From positions 1 to 64,000 of the forward strand of contig NZ_JANFNY010000021.1 in assembly GCF_024437745.1 (NCBI RefSeq): a stretch of 64,000 bases of DNA. The letters run 5' to 3'. Numbering within the stretch: the first letter of the stretch is position 1; the number at the start of each line of letters is the position of its first letter. The translations under genes and the position numbers were made by a program. The notes beneath the pieces were generated by a model that saw nothing but the letters and a program-made list of their open reading frames with translations, was not told where the DNA came from and did no database searches. This DNA comes from Roseomonas sp. GC11 (GTDB taxonomy: Bacteria; Pseudomonadota; Alphaproteobacteria; Acetobacterales; Acetobacteraceae). This document shows positions 1 to 7,960 of the stretch, piece after piece.

Positions 1-934
1 GCGCCGTGCCCCGCGGCCCGGCGGCGGCCAGGGCATGCGCCAGCCCGCCCGCGCCCACCCAGAGCAGTTGCGCCGAAAGCGGCAGCCCGGCGCGGGCCAG
101 GGCTTCCAGGTCTTCCGTCACCTCGGCATCGCAGACCACGGCCTCCAGGCCCTGCGCCAGGGCGTGGCGCAGCGCGGCGCGCAGCGCCTCCTCCCCCGCG
201 CGCAGCGCCGGCAGCGGGAGATGCGCCGCCTTCAGCCCCGCCGCCGCCAGCAACTCCGGCAGGCAGGCGCTGGGATAGCTGTGCTCGCGCGCCCAGAGCG
301 CGCTCTGCTCCAGCGGCGCGCCCTGGAGGTGGACGCGCCCGGCGCGCAGGGTGCGGCCATTGGCCGGAAAGGCCGGGGCCAGCACCGCCAGCCGGGGCAT
401 CCCCCGCCCCCGCAGCAGCGCCAGCGTGCCGGCCAGTTCGGCGAGCGGCTGGCCGCGCAGGGTGGAATCGATCTTCTTCAGCAGCCCCAGCCCGGGGCGG
501 GCATGCCGCGCGAAAATCTGCTCATGTCGCGCAGAAGCCTGCGCGGCTGGCAGGCGGCGGCTATCGGCGTCGAGGGCCAGGACAGGGCTGGATGGGCCAG
601 GGCTGTCGGGCAGGGGGCTGTCGGGCAGGGGGCTGTCGGGCAGGGGGGTGGCGGCGCTGCCACCGGGCGTGCCTTCCGGGGCATCCTCCCAGGCCACCAG
701 CGCGCCATGCCCGCGCCGCGCGAAGGCCACCGCGCATTCGGCCGCGCCCGTCAGGTCATCGGCCACCACAAGCCAGGCATCCGGGGAATCGCCGTGGGAC
801 TGGGCTTGCGGGGAGGGGTCCGGCAGGCGGCCCGCCTGGTGCGGCATGCAGCGGTGAACCTTGGATGGGCGTGAGGCGCGAGAGGGCGGGGCGCGCGGGG
901 CGGCGCGGCTGGCGGGCATCTTAGCGGGTTTCAT
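1..934 (-). CDS. Four-carbon acid sugar kinase (DUF1537/OtnK family), partial
   Basis: This reading frame starts at 934 and runs off the left edge after 311 codons, so the C-terminal nucleotide-binding part is missing. The family phosphorylates four-carbon sugar acids such as threonate or erythronate with ATP. The N-terminal signature VVADDLTGAAECAVAF and the conserved KKIDSTLRG are clearly readable. An ATG at 847 would give a more typical N-terminus, because the first 29 residues are Ala/Arg/Pro-rich and not conserved; the true start is uncertain. A linker of three exact PLPDS repeats (601-645) sits between two conserved blocks. It is transcribed away from the tctC/alcohol dehydrogenase/dapA-like genes at 1159-5377, which suggests a shared sugar-acid pathway. 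The family assignment is secure; the substrate is inferred. Confidence 0.85.
   Translation of the reverse strand, partial: MKPAKMPASRAAPRAPPSRASRPSKVHRCMPHQAGRLPDPSPQAQSHGDSPDAWLVVADDLTGAAECAVAFARRGHGALVAWEDAPEGTPGGSAATPLPDSPLPDSPLPDSPGPSSPVLALDADSRRLPAAQASARHEQIFARHARPGLGLLKKIDSTLRGQPLAELAGTLALLRGRGMPRLAVLAPAFPANGRTLRAGRVHLQGAPLEQSALWAREHSYPSACLPELLAAAGLKAAHLPLPALRAGEEALRAALRHALAQGLEAVVCDAEVTEDLEALARAGLPLSAQLLWVGAGGLAHALAAAGPRGTA
601..645 (-). repeat. Three exact 15-bp tandem repeats inside the kinase gene
   Basis: The unit GGCTGTCGGGCAGGG occurs three times head to tail. Read on the minus strand it encodes PLPDS three times, in frame, in a non-conserved linker. The exact identity of the copies indicates recent slippage expansion. 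Confidence 0.9.
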
Positions 935-1158
935 CGGCGCTTCAAGATTTTTGCGCGAAAAGAGCAAGCCGATTGCGCGTTTCGCGCATCTGCCGTAGAA
1001 ACGGCCCACTGCCTGGTGGGCCAGGGAAGGGACAACATGGTCGCCCCGCATCCGGGGCGGTGGGCGCCGGCATCGCTCCGCCAGCGCGCCCATCCGGAAC
1101 GAAGCCATGGACCCCTCCTGAACGGCTCCCCGCACACCGTCCAAGGAACCCTCCCGCC

Positions 1159-2157
1159 ATGCTCGACCGCCGCCGCCTGATCCTCTCCCTCGGCCTCGCC
1201 GCGCCCGCCCTCGCGCTCGGGCGCGGGGTGGCGGCGCAAGGGGCGGCGGCCACCAGCTGGCCGCAGCGCCCCGTGCGCCTCGTCGTCCCCTATCCGCCGG
1301 GCGGTGCCACCGATGTGCTCGGCCGCCTCTATGCCGAGCATCTCGGCGCCATCCTCGGCCAGACCGTCGTGGTGGAGAACCGCCCGGGCGCCAGCGGCAA
1401 TATCGGCATCGACGCCGTCGCCAAGTCGCCGGCCGACGGCTACACGATCGGCGCCGCCACGGTCAGCAACTTCTCGATCAACCAGTTCCTCTACGCCAGC
1501 GTCGCCTACAACGTGGAGAAGGACCTGACGCCCGTCGCGCTGGGCTGGGAATTCCCCAATGTCGCCGTCGTCGCGCCGCGCAAGGTGCAGGCGCGGACGC
1601 TGGCCGAGTTCGTCGCCTGGGCGCGCGGCAGGAGCGGCGGCATCACCTACGGCTCGACCGGCATCGGCACGACGACGCATCTCTCCTCCGCCATGCTGTT
1701 CTCCCGCCTCGGCATCGAGGCGGTGCACGTCCCCTATCGCGGCGCCGCGCAGATCATCCCCGCTCTGCTGAATGGCGAGGTCGATTTCGCCATCGACGGC
1801 GTCGCCTCCTATCAGGGGCTGATCGGCAATGGCGATATCCGCGCCCTCGCCGTCACCACCGCCGAGCGCTGGCCCTCGGTGCCCGAGGTGCCGACCATGG
1901 CGGAAGCCGGGATGGCGGATTTCGTCGTCACCGTCTGGGGCGGCTTCGTGGTGCCCGCCGGCACGCCCGCCGCGGTGGTGCAGAAGATCAATGCCGGCCT
2001 GAAGCAGGTCGTCGACGACCCGGCCCTGCGCGAGCGCTTCGCCAAGGTCGGCGCCCGGCCGATCTGGACCACGCCGGAAGACGCCGCCGCCCGCGCCGCG
2101 CGTGAGCGCCCGATGTGGCGTAAGGTCATCCAGGATTCCGGCGCCCGCGCCGACTGA
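1159..2157 (+). CDS. Tripartite tricarboxylate transporter substrate-binding protein (TctC/Bug family)
   Basis: This is a 332-residue periplasmic binding protein. The start at 1159 gives the usual family length and a signal peptide beginning MLDRRRLILSLGLAAPALAL that ends near VAAQG. The Bug signatures are present: RLVVPYPPGGATDVLGR after the signal peptide, VVENRPGASGNIG, and HVPYRGAAQIIPALLNGEVDF in the middle. Such proteins capture carboxylates and hand them to a TctA/TctB permease, but no permease gene is present in the window. It heads a plus-strand run with an alcohol dehydrogenase, a DapA-family lyase and a D-2-hydroxyacid dehydrogenase, so the ligand is probably a hydroxy- or oxo-acid. 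The ligand itself cannot be read from sequence. Confidence 0.92.
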   Translation: MLDRRRLILSLGLAAPALALGRGVAAQGAAATSWPQRPVRLVVPYPPGGATDVLGRLYAEHLGAILGQTVVVENRPGASGNIGIDAVAKSPADGYTIGAATVSNFSINQFLYASVAYNVEKDLTPVALGWEFPNVAVVAPRKVQARTLAEFVAWARGRSGGITYGSTGIGTTTHLSSAMLFSRLGIEAVHVPYRGAAQIIPALLNGEVDFAIDGVASYQGLIGNGDIRALAVTTAERWPSVPEVPTMAEAGMADFVVTVWGGFVVPAGTPAAVVQKINAGLKQVVDDPALRERFAKVGARPIWTTPEDAAARAARERPMWRKVIQDSGARAD

Positions 2158-2203
2158 GGCCCCGCCGCCCCTCCCGCCCTTTCCGACCACCGGAACCCCG
2201 CGC

Positions 2204-3334
2204 ATGAACACCTACGCCTCCCCCATCGAAATCCCGCGCCCGCCCATGCTGATGGTGGGCAGCGGCCTGGCGCCGCGCCTCGGCCGCTGGGCGCGCGAGC
2301 AGGGCATCACCCGCACCCTCGTCGTGGCGGACGCCTTCAACGCCGGCCGCGTCGGCCTGCTCGACCTGCCGGGCGAGGTGGTGGTGTTCGGCGAGGTCAA
2401 GCCGGAGCCGGACCTGCCCAACCTGGAGAAGGCCCTGGCCCTCGCCGCGCAGGCCGGGGCGGAGCTGGTGGTGGGCTTCGGCGGCGGCAGCGCCATGGAC
2501 CTCGCCAAGCTCGTCGCCGTCCTGCCCGGCAGCGGGCAGACGCTGCACGAGGTGGTGGGGCCGGAGAAGGTGGCCGGCCGCCGCGTGAAGCTGGCGCAGA
2601 TCCCGACCACCGCCGGCACCGGCAGCGAGGGCGGCACCCGCGCCCTCGTCACCGACCCGGCGACGCAGAACAAGCTGGCGGTGCAGAGCCTGCACATGCT
2701 GGCCGATATCGCCATCATCGACCCGGACCTGACCATGACGGTGCCGCGCGCCGTCACCGCGGCCACCGGCGTCGATGCCATGGCCCATTGCGTGGAGGCC
2801 TTCACCAGCAGGAAGGCGCACCCGCTGATCGACCTCTACGCGCTGGAGGGCATCCGCCTCGTCGGCCGCTTCCTGCGCCGCGCGGTGGAGGATGGCAGCG
2901 ACAAGGAGGCCCGCGCCGGCCTCGCCATCGCCTCGCTCTATGGCGGCTTCTGCCTCGGGCCGGTGAACACCACGGCGGGCCATGCGGTGGCCTATCCGCT
3001 GGGCACGCGCCACCACATCCCGCACGGCCTCGCCTGCGCCCTGATCTTCCCGCACACCCTGGCCTTCAACGCCCCCGTGGTGCCGGAGAAGACGGCGCTG
3101 GTGCTCGGCGCCCTCGGCCTGCCCGCCTCCTCCGACGTTGCCACGGTGCGGGATGCGACCTATCGCTTCTGCGCCGATCTGGGCGTTGAGATGAAGCTCT
3201 CCGCGCTCGGCGTGCCGCAGGACGACCTGGAGACCATGGCGACGGAGGCGCACGCCATCCGCCGCCTGCTGGACAACAATCCGCGCGATCTGAGCCGGGA
3301 GGAAATCCTGGCCATGTACCGCGCCGCCTTCTGA
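2204..3334 (+). CDS. Iron-containing alcohol dehydrogenase
   Basis: This 376-residue protein belongs to the group III metal-dependent alcohol dehydrogenases, NAD(P)-linked enzymes that interconvert alcohols and aldehydes or ketones. It shows the cofactor-loop motif GFGGGSAMDLAK near residue 90, PTTAGTGSE near residue 135, and the metal ligands in VDAMAHCVEAF (Asp and His), GHAVAYPLG and HIPHGLA (two further His). The start at 2204 lies 46 bp after the upstream tctC stop and gives the usual family length. The gene is 20 bp upstream of the DapA-family gene, so the two are probably co-transcribed. Maleylacetate reductase is a related alternative, but no aromatic-ring genes are adjacent. The substrate is unknown. 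Confidence 0.9.
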   Translation: MNTYASPIEIPRPPMLMVGSGLAPRLGRWAREQGITRTLVVADAFNAGRVGLLDLPGEVVVFGEVKPEPDLPNLEKALALAAQAGAELVVGFGGGSAMDLAKLVAVLPGSGQTLHEVVGPEKVAGRRVKLAQIPTTAGTGSEGGTRALVTDPATQNKLAVQSLHMLADIAIIDPDLTMTVPRAVTAATGVDAMAHCVEAFTSRKAHPLIDLYALEGIRLVGRFLRRAVEDGSDKEARAGLAIASLYGGFCLGPVNTTAGHAVAYPLGTRHHIPHGLACALIFPHTLAFNAPVVPEKTALVLGALGLPASSDVATVRDATYRFCADLGVEMKLSALGVPQDDLETMATEAHAIRRLLDNNPRDLSREEILAMYRAAF

Positions 3335-3354
3335 TCGCTGGAAAGAACCAGAGC

Positions 3355-4245
3355 ATGCCGAAGATCACCGGCCCCTTCGTCGCCATCGTCACCCCCTTCG
3401 ATGCGCAGGAGGATGTCGACTACGCCGAGCTCGCCCGCCAGGTGGACCGCCAGGCCAGGGCCGGCAACGGCGTCTTCTGCGCCGGCACCAATGGCGAGTT
3501 CTTCGCCCTCTCCTTCGAGGAGAAGGTGGAAGCCGCCCGCGTCTGCGTCGAGGCCGCGGCCGGCCGCGTGCCGGTGCTCGCCCATATCGGCGAGGTGTCG
3601 ACCAAGCAGACCATCCGCCTCGGCCAGGCGGTGCAGGCCCTCGGCGTGAAGGCGGTCTCCGTCGTCACCCCCTCCTTCATCGCCTGCTCGCAGGACGAGC
3701 TGGTCGCCTACTACACGGCGGTGGCCGATGCGCTGACGGTGCCCGTCTATCTCTACAACATCCCCGCCCGCACCGGGAACACCATCACCCCGGAGACGGC
3801 GGCCCGGCTCGCCAGCCACCCCAACATCATCGGCATCAAGGACAGCGCCGGCTCGCAGGAGAGCCTCGACGGCTACCTCGCCATCGCCCGCGCGCGCGAT
3901 GACTTCGACGTGCTGGTCGGGCCGGACCACCTGATCCTCTACGGGCTGAAGAACGGCGCGGCCGGCTGCATCTCCGGCCTCGGCAACATCGCGCCGCTGA
4001 CGCTGAACGCCATCTGGCGCGCCTTCTCCGCCGGCGACGCGGCCGAGGCGGAGAAGCAGCAGGCCCATTACGGCGAGCTGCGCAAGGAGCTCTACGCCCA
4101 CGGCTTCCCGCCCACCATGGTCAAGCGCGCCCTCAGCATCGCCATGCCGGCGGTGGGCAGGAGCCGTGGCCCGGCCATCGTCTCCGACGAGACGCATGCC
4201 AAGGTCGCCATCGTGTCGAAGAAGTTCGTCGAGGCGGTCGGCTGA
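3355..4245 (+). CDS. Dihydrodipicolinate synthase/N-acetylneuraminate lyase family protein
   Basis: This 296-residue TIM-barrel class I lyase forms a Schiff base between pyruvate or a 2-oxo acid and a lysine. The Schiff-base lysine is K162 in IIGIKDSAGS and the catalytic tyrosine is Y134 in YLYNIPARTGN. The substrate loop reads GTNGE rather than the GTTGE of true DapA, which favours a catabolic aldolase or a 2-keto-3-deoxy sugar acid dehydratase/aldolase over lysine biosynthesis. It follows the alcohol dehydrogenase by 20 bp and is followed by a hairpin element at 4309. The context of sugar-acid enzymes supports a catabolic role. The exact reaction is not determinable here. Confidence 0.9.
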   Translation: MPKITGPFVAIVTPFDAQEDVDYAELARQVDRQARAGNGVFCAGTNGEFFALSFEEKVEAARVCVEAAAGRVPVLAHIGEVSTKQTIRLGQAVQALGVKAVSVVTPSFIACSQDELVAYYTAVADALTVPVYLYNIPARTGNTITPETAARLASHPNIIGIKDSAGSQESLDGYLAIARARDDFDVLVGPDHLILYGLKNGAAGCISGLGNIAPLTLNAIWRAFSAGDAAEAEKQQAHYGELRKELYAHGFPPTMVKRALSIAMPAVGRSRGPAIVSDETHAKVAIVSKKFVEAVG

Positions 4246-4308
4246 TGCCGGGCCGGGCCCGGGGCGTCCGCCACGGGCCCGGCAGCCCATGCCTGGGGTG
4301 TGGGAGAG

Positions 4309-4348
4309 GGTTCTTTTTTGGAAAAAAGAACCAAAAAACTTTTTTCAG
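4309..4348. terminator. AT-rich hairpin repeat (family R1, short copy)
   Basis: The stem GGTTCTTTTTTGG / AAAAAAGAACC is followed by an A run and a T run ending in CAG. The same sequence recurs at 9864, 28050, 52120 and 54384. Here it separates the dapA-like gene from the dehydrogenase gene. It looks like a terminator readable from both strands. Confidence 0.75.
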
Positions 4349-4408
4349 CGGGCTGCGCGGGCAAGGCAGGCGCTGGGAAAAGTCCTGATGCGCGACGGAG
4401 TGCGAGAC

Positions 4409-5377
4409 ATGGCCTTCACCGTTGTCAGCCTGGGCGGCCCCGTCGCCGCCGAGGGCGAGGACATCTTCCGCGCCGCCGGTGTGCGGTCCCTCTCCACCGG
4501 GCCCTATCCGAAGAAGGAAGAGGTTATCGCCCTGCTGCGCGATAGCGCGGCGGAGGCCATCATCGTGCGCCTTGTCGAGCGCGTCGATGCGGAGATCCTG
4601 CGCGCCTCGCCACGGCTGAAGGTCATCGCCAAGCACGGGGCGGGGACCAATGATATCGACGTCGCGGCGGCGGCGGAACTCGGGGTGCCGGTGCTGGCGG
4701 CGGTGGGCGCCAATGCCCATTCCGTGGCCGAGCACGCCCTGGCGCTGATGCTTGGCCTCGCCAAGGAACTGCGCAGCCAGGACGCCTTCGTGCGCGGCGG
4801 CGGGTGGGAGAAGAAGGCCTATGGCGGGCGGGAGCTGCGCGGCAGCGTGCTCGGCCTCGTCGGCATCGGGCAGATCGGCCGCGCCTTCGCCGCCATGGCC
4901 GAGCCGCTGGGCATGAGCACCATCGCCTTCGATCCCTTCGCGCCGGAGGAAGCCTTCGGCCCGCATGCCCGCCGCGTCGCCACGCTGGAGGCGCTGCTGG
5001 AGGCGAGCGACGTGGTCAGCCTGCACTGCCCGCTGACGCCCGCCACGGAGAACCTGATCGGCGCGCGCGAAATCGGGCTGATGAAGAAGAGCGCCTTCCT
5101 CATCAACACCGCGCGCGGCGAGGTGGTGGATGAGGCCGCGCTGGTGGCGGCGCTGCGGGCGGGCCGCATCGCCGGCGCCGGCCTCGACAGCTTCGCGCCC
5201 GAGCCGCCGGCGGCGGAGAACCCGCTCTGGTCGCTGCCCAATGTCCTCGTCAGCCCGCATATCGGCGGCGTGACGCCCGAGGCGCGGCGCGAGGTCTCGC
5301 TGATGACCTGCCGCAACGTGCTCTCCCTGCTGCGGGGCGAGGCGCTGGCGCCGCGCTTCTTCGTCCGCCCGCGCTGA
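4409..5377 (+). CDS. D-isomer-specific 2-hydroxyacid dehydrogenase
   Basis: This 322-residue NAD-dependent dehydrogenase oxidises or reduces 2-hydroxy/2-oxo acids and resembles phosphoglycerate and hydroxypyruvate dehydrogenases. It has the Rossmann motif GLVGIGQIGRAFA near residue 150, the substrate arginine in INTARGEVVDE, the acidic partner in FAPEPP, and the catalytic histidine in SPHIGGVTPE. The start at 4409 is preferred over 4388 because a GGAG lies at 4397-4400 with good spacing. A hairpin separates it from the upstream dapA-like gene, so it may have its own promoter. No ACT domain is present, which argues against the serine-biosynthesis SerA. Confidence 0.9.
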   Translation: MAFTVVSLGGPVAAEGEDIFRAAGVRSLSTGPYPKKEEVIALLRDSAAEAIIVRLVERVDAEILRASPRLKVIAKHGAGTNDIDVAAAAELGVPVLAAVGANAHSVAEHALALMLGLAKELRSQDAFVRGGGWEKKAYGGRELRGSVLGLVGIGQIGRAFAAMAEPLGMSTIAFDPFAPEEAFGPHARRVATLEALLEASDVVSLHCPLTPATENLIGAREIGLMKKSAFLINTARGEVVDEAALVAALRAGRIAGAGLDSFAPEPPAAENPLWSLPNVLVSPHIGGVTPEARREVSLMTCRNVLSLLRGEALAPRFFVRPR

Positions 5378-5498
5378 GGGGGCGCGCCCTGCCAGGGTCT
5401 GGCATGACCATCATTGGCGCGGGTGATGAGGCGTTGCGGGCCTGGGGCCTTATATCCGCCCCACGGTTCCCTCCCGCCTTTCCGGACCCTGTCAGACC

Positions 5499-6521
5499 AT
5501 GAAGAAGATCGGTTTCCTGTCCTTCGGCCATTGGGCCCCCTCGCGCCAATCCGGCACGCGTTCCGCCGCCGATGCCCTCCTCCAGTCGATCGAACTGGCC
5601 GAGGCGGCGGAGGCACTCGGCGCCGATGGCGCCTATATCCGCGTCCACCACTTCGCGCGCCAGCTCGCCTCCCCCTTTCCGCTGCTGGCCGCGATGGCGG
5701 CGCGGACGAAGCGCATCGAGCTTGGCACCGCCGTCATCGACATGCGCTATGAGAACCCGCTCTACATGGCCGAGGATGCCGGGGCGGCGGATCTCATCAG
5801 CGGCGGCCGCCTGCAGCTCGGCCTCAGCCGCGGCTCGCCGGAGCAGGTGGTCGATGGCTGGCGCCATTTCGGTTATGCCCCGGCCGAGGGCGAGAGCGAT
5901 GCCGATATGGGCCGCCGCCACGCGCAGCTCTTCCTGGAGGTGCTGCGGGGCGAGGGCTTCGCCCGGCCGAACCCGCGCCCGATGTTTCCCAACCCGCCCG
6001 GCCTGCTGCGGCTGGAGCCGCATTCGGAAGGGCTGCGCGAGCGCATCTGGTGGGGCTCCGGCTCCAACGCCACGGCGGTCTGGGCGGCGCAGCAGGGGAT
6101 GAACCTGCAAAGCTCCACCCTGAAGGATGACGAGAGCGGCGAGCCCTTCCACATCCAGCAGGCCGCGCAGATCCGCGCCTATCACGAGGCCTGGAAGGCG
6201 GCGGGCCATGCGCGTGCGCCGCGCGTTTCCGTCAGCCGCAGCATCTTTCCGCTGCTCGACGAGCGGGACCGCGCCTATTTCGGCCGCTCCGCCCAGGAGG
6301 AGGACCAGGTGGGCTTCCTCGGCGAGAAGACGCGCGCCATTTTCGGCCGTGGCTATGCCGCCGAACCGGAGCGCCTGATCGAGCAGCTTCGCGCCGACGA
6401 GGCCGTGGCCGCCGCCGATACCCTGCTGCTGACCATCCCGAACCAGCTGGGGGTGGAATACTGCGCCCATGTCATCGAGGGCATCCTGAAGCATATCGCC
6501 CCGGCGCTGGGCTGGCGCTGA
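5499..6521 (+). CDS. LLM-class flavin-dependent oxidoreductase
   Basis: This 340-residue protein belongs to the luciferase-like monooxygenases, which use reduced flavin to oxidise or reduce small organics. The conserved N-terminus MKKIGFLSFGHW, the barrel strand motif KRIELGTAVIDMRYENPLYMAEDAGAAD and LGLSRGSPEQV are typical. It is a single gene ending in a strong intrinsic terminator and faces the Uma2 gene. Nothing nearby names a substrate. Confidence 0.88.
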   Translation: MKKIGFLSFGHWAPSRQSGTRSAADALLQSIELAEAAEALGADGAYIRVHHFARQLASPFPLLAAMAARTKRIELGTAVIDMRYENPLYMAEDAGAADLISGGRLQLGLSRGSPEQVVDGWRHFGYAPAEGESDADMGRRHAQLFLEVLRGEGFARPNPRPMFPNPPGLLRLEPHSEGLRERIWWGSGSNATAVWAAQQGMNLQSSTLKDDESGEPFHIQQAAQIRAYHEAWKAAGHARAPRVSVSRSIFPLLDERDRAYFGRSAQEEDQVGFLGEKTRAIFGRGYAAEPERLIEQLRADEAVAAADTLLLTIPNQLGVEYCAHVIEGILKHIAPALGWR

Positions 6522-6561
6522 CGGAAGGCGGGGTCTGGGGAGGCCCTGCCTCCCCAGCGGG

Positions 6562-6590
6562 GTCCGGGGCAGCGCCCCGGACTCTTTTTT
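6562..6590. terminator. Intrinsic terminator after the flavin oxidoreductase
   Basis: A perfect 9-bp stem GTCCGGGGC / GCCCCGGAC with a 3-base loop is followed by TCTTTTTT. It lies between convergent genes. A second GC-rich hairpin (GGGGAGG / CCTCCCC) lies just upstream. Confidence 0.85.
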
Positions 6591-6597
6591 CAGTTTT

Positions 6598-7209
6598 TCA
6601 GATCTCTTCCGCGCTGTCCTCGCCCGCGACCTCGATCCCCTCATAGAGTTCGCGCAGCGGCAGGCTGATGCCGATTTCCGGCAGATCCAGCACGGCGTCA
6701 TCCAGCAGGATATGCCCCACCCAATCCGCCCCCTCGCCAGTGCCCTCGCCAGTCCCTTGGCCAGTCCCTTGGCGGCTGAAGACGGTGGCGCCCACCCGGT
6801 CCTGCTCCAGCATGACATAGCGCCGGATGGAGGGGGTGGAGGCGTATTCGTGGTTCTTGGTGATGCGGTCGGTGCTGGCGGTGCGGGGGCTGAGCACCTC
6901 GAAGACCACCACCGGCTCCCGCACCACGGTGCTGCGCGGCGGCAGGGGCGCGCAGGTGACCAGCCCGTCCGGGTAGCGGATGCTGCCCGCCACCTGCACC
7001 TTGATATCGCTGCCGAGGAAGCGGCAGGGCTGGCCGCGCAGGCGGGGGATGAGGGCGGCGGCCAGGTTGCCCTGCAACAGCGCATGGGCCGCCGTGCCGC
7101 CCGTCATGGCCACGGGCCGCTGGCCGTCGAATTCGAAGCGCAGCTCCTGCTCCCTCTCCCAGGAGAGGAAATCCTGCAGGCTCATCGGCTTGCGGAGGGC
7201 GATCGTCAT
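6598..7209 (-). CDS. Uma2 family endonuclease-fold protein (DUF820)
   Basis: This 203-residue protein has the PD-(D/E)XK-like Uma2 fold: LRFEFDGQRPVAMTGGTAAHALLQGNLAAAL at the N-terminus, then IRYPDGLVTC and PVVVFEVLSPRTASTDRITK, which supply the Asp and Glu-x-Leu core acids. The start at 7209 gives MTIALRKPMSLQDFLSW, the usual beginning. A glycine-rich tandem repeat (GTGQGTGEGTGEG) interrupts the C-terminal third. These genes are common as scattered single copies and their role is unknown. It lies about 100 bp downstream of the fumarase genes and is probably read through from them without a functional link. Confidence 0.85.
   Translation of the reverse strand: MTIALRKPMSLQDFLSWEREQELRFEFDGQRPVAMTGGTAAHALLQGNLAAALIPRLRGQPCRFLGSDIKVQVAGSIRYPDGLVTCAPLPPRSTVVREPVVVFEVLSPRTASTDRITKNHEYASTPSIRRYVMLEQDRVGATVFSRQGTGQGTGEGTGEGADWVGHILLDDAVLDLPEIGISLPLRELYEGIEVAGEDSAEEI
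6731..6778 (-). repeat. Imperfect 12-bp tandem repeats in the Uma2 gene
   Basis: Four 12-bp units of the type CCCTCGCCAGTC / CCTTGGCCAGTC run head to tail. They encode GTGEG/GTGQG in frame near the protein's C-terminal third. Confidence 0.85.
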
Positions 7210-7306
7210 GGGGCGCAGCATAGCACGGGCGGGCATGGCGGATTCCAGTCTTGTGACGCCGCGCGTGGCATGGCGCCGCCGCCGCGTCCAGCCCCCCTGA
7301 TCCGGC

Positions 7307-7960
7307 CTATTTCGCCGCCTCCCGCGCCGCCGCCAGCCCGGCCAGGATGGCGGGCAGCCGCGCCCGCGCCGCCCCGGCGAGGTCGGCATAGAGGCTGTTG
7401 CCCCGGGCATCGATGCCGACGGTGACCGGCCCCAGCCCCTCGACCTTCAGCTTCACCAGCCGGTAATGCGAGACGAGGTCATTCCAGTGTACCGAGACGA
7501 GTTCGCGGATGGCGTCCGACAGCAGCGGCGCGCCGCCGCCGACGAAGGCGAAGTAGACGCAGCCCGCCTCCCGCATCGCCTCGGCGCAGGCGGCGTCCAG
7601 CCCGCCCTTGCCGCCCACGGCGCGCAGGCCGAAATGGCGGATCAGCGGCGGCATCAGCGCGTTGAAGCGCGTGCTGGTGGTGGGGTTCATGTAGAGCAGC
7701 TCGAAGCCGCCCTCCGCCGTCTCCCGCGAATAGCTGCCGAGGTGGAACAGCGCCGCGCCCTCCAGGTCGAGCGGCAAAGGGCGCTCCCCCCGGCTGGCCT
7801 CCAGCAGGCGCTGATGGGTGGGCAGGCCGGCGGTGATGACGATCTCGCCATCCAGCACCACCATATCCCCGGCGCGCAGCGAGAGGGCATCCTCCCGCGA
7901 CAGCGGCAGGCGCAGGCGGCGCAGCCCGTCCAGGCTGGCTTCGGGGGGCGGTGCGGTCAT
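7307..7960 (-). CDS. Class I fumarate hydratase / tartrate dehydratase, beta subunit
   Basis: This 217-residue protein is the C-terminal (beta) part of the two-subunit class I fumarase/L-tartrate dehydratase family. Readable marks are VVLDGEIVITAGLPTHQRL, LLYMNPTTSTRFNALMPPLIRHF and AVGGKGGLD, which form the anion-binding region of the active site. Its ATG overlaps the alpha-subunit stop by four bases (7957-7960), so the two are translationally coupled. Substrates in this family include fumarate, L-tartrate and mesaconate. Neighbouring CoA-transferase, enoyl-CoA hydratase and TctC genes make a dedicated catabolic dicarboxylate more likely than the citric acid cycle. Confidence 0.9.
   Translation of the reverse strand: MTAPPPEASLDGLRRLRLPLSREDALSLRAGDMVVLDGEIVITAGLPTHQRLLEASRGERPLPLDLEGAALFHLGSYSRETAEGGFELLYMNPTTSTRFNALMPPLIRHFGLRAVGGKGGLDAACAEAMREAGCVYFAFVGGGAPLLSDAIRELVSVHWNDLVSHYRLVKLKVEGLGPVTVGIDARGNSLYADLAGAARARLPAILAGLAAAREAAK

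Noticed and set aside
2126-3253. Long minus-strand reading frame (375 codons) opposite the iron alcohol dehydrogenase
   Set aside because: It is the antisense frame of a clearly conserved gene; the translation is His/Arg/Gly-rich with no domain. Many such antisense frames arise from the high GC content (for example 35186-36994 and 60445-61707).
3355-4245. Assignment as biosynthetic dapA
   Set aside because: The GTNGE loop and catabolic neighbours fit a sugar-acid lyase better than lysine biosynthesis.
6598-7209. Uma2 protein as part of a defence system or toxin-antitoxin pair
   Set aside because: No partner gene, helicase or methylase is adjacent, and Uma2 genes are common as isolated copies.
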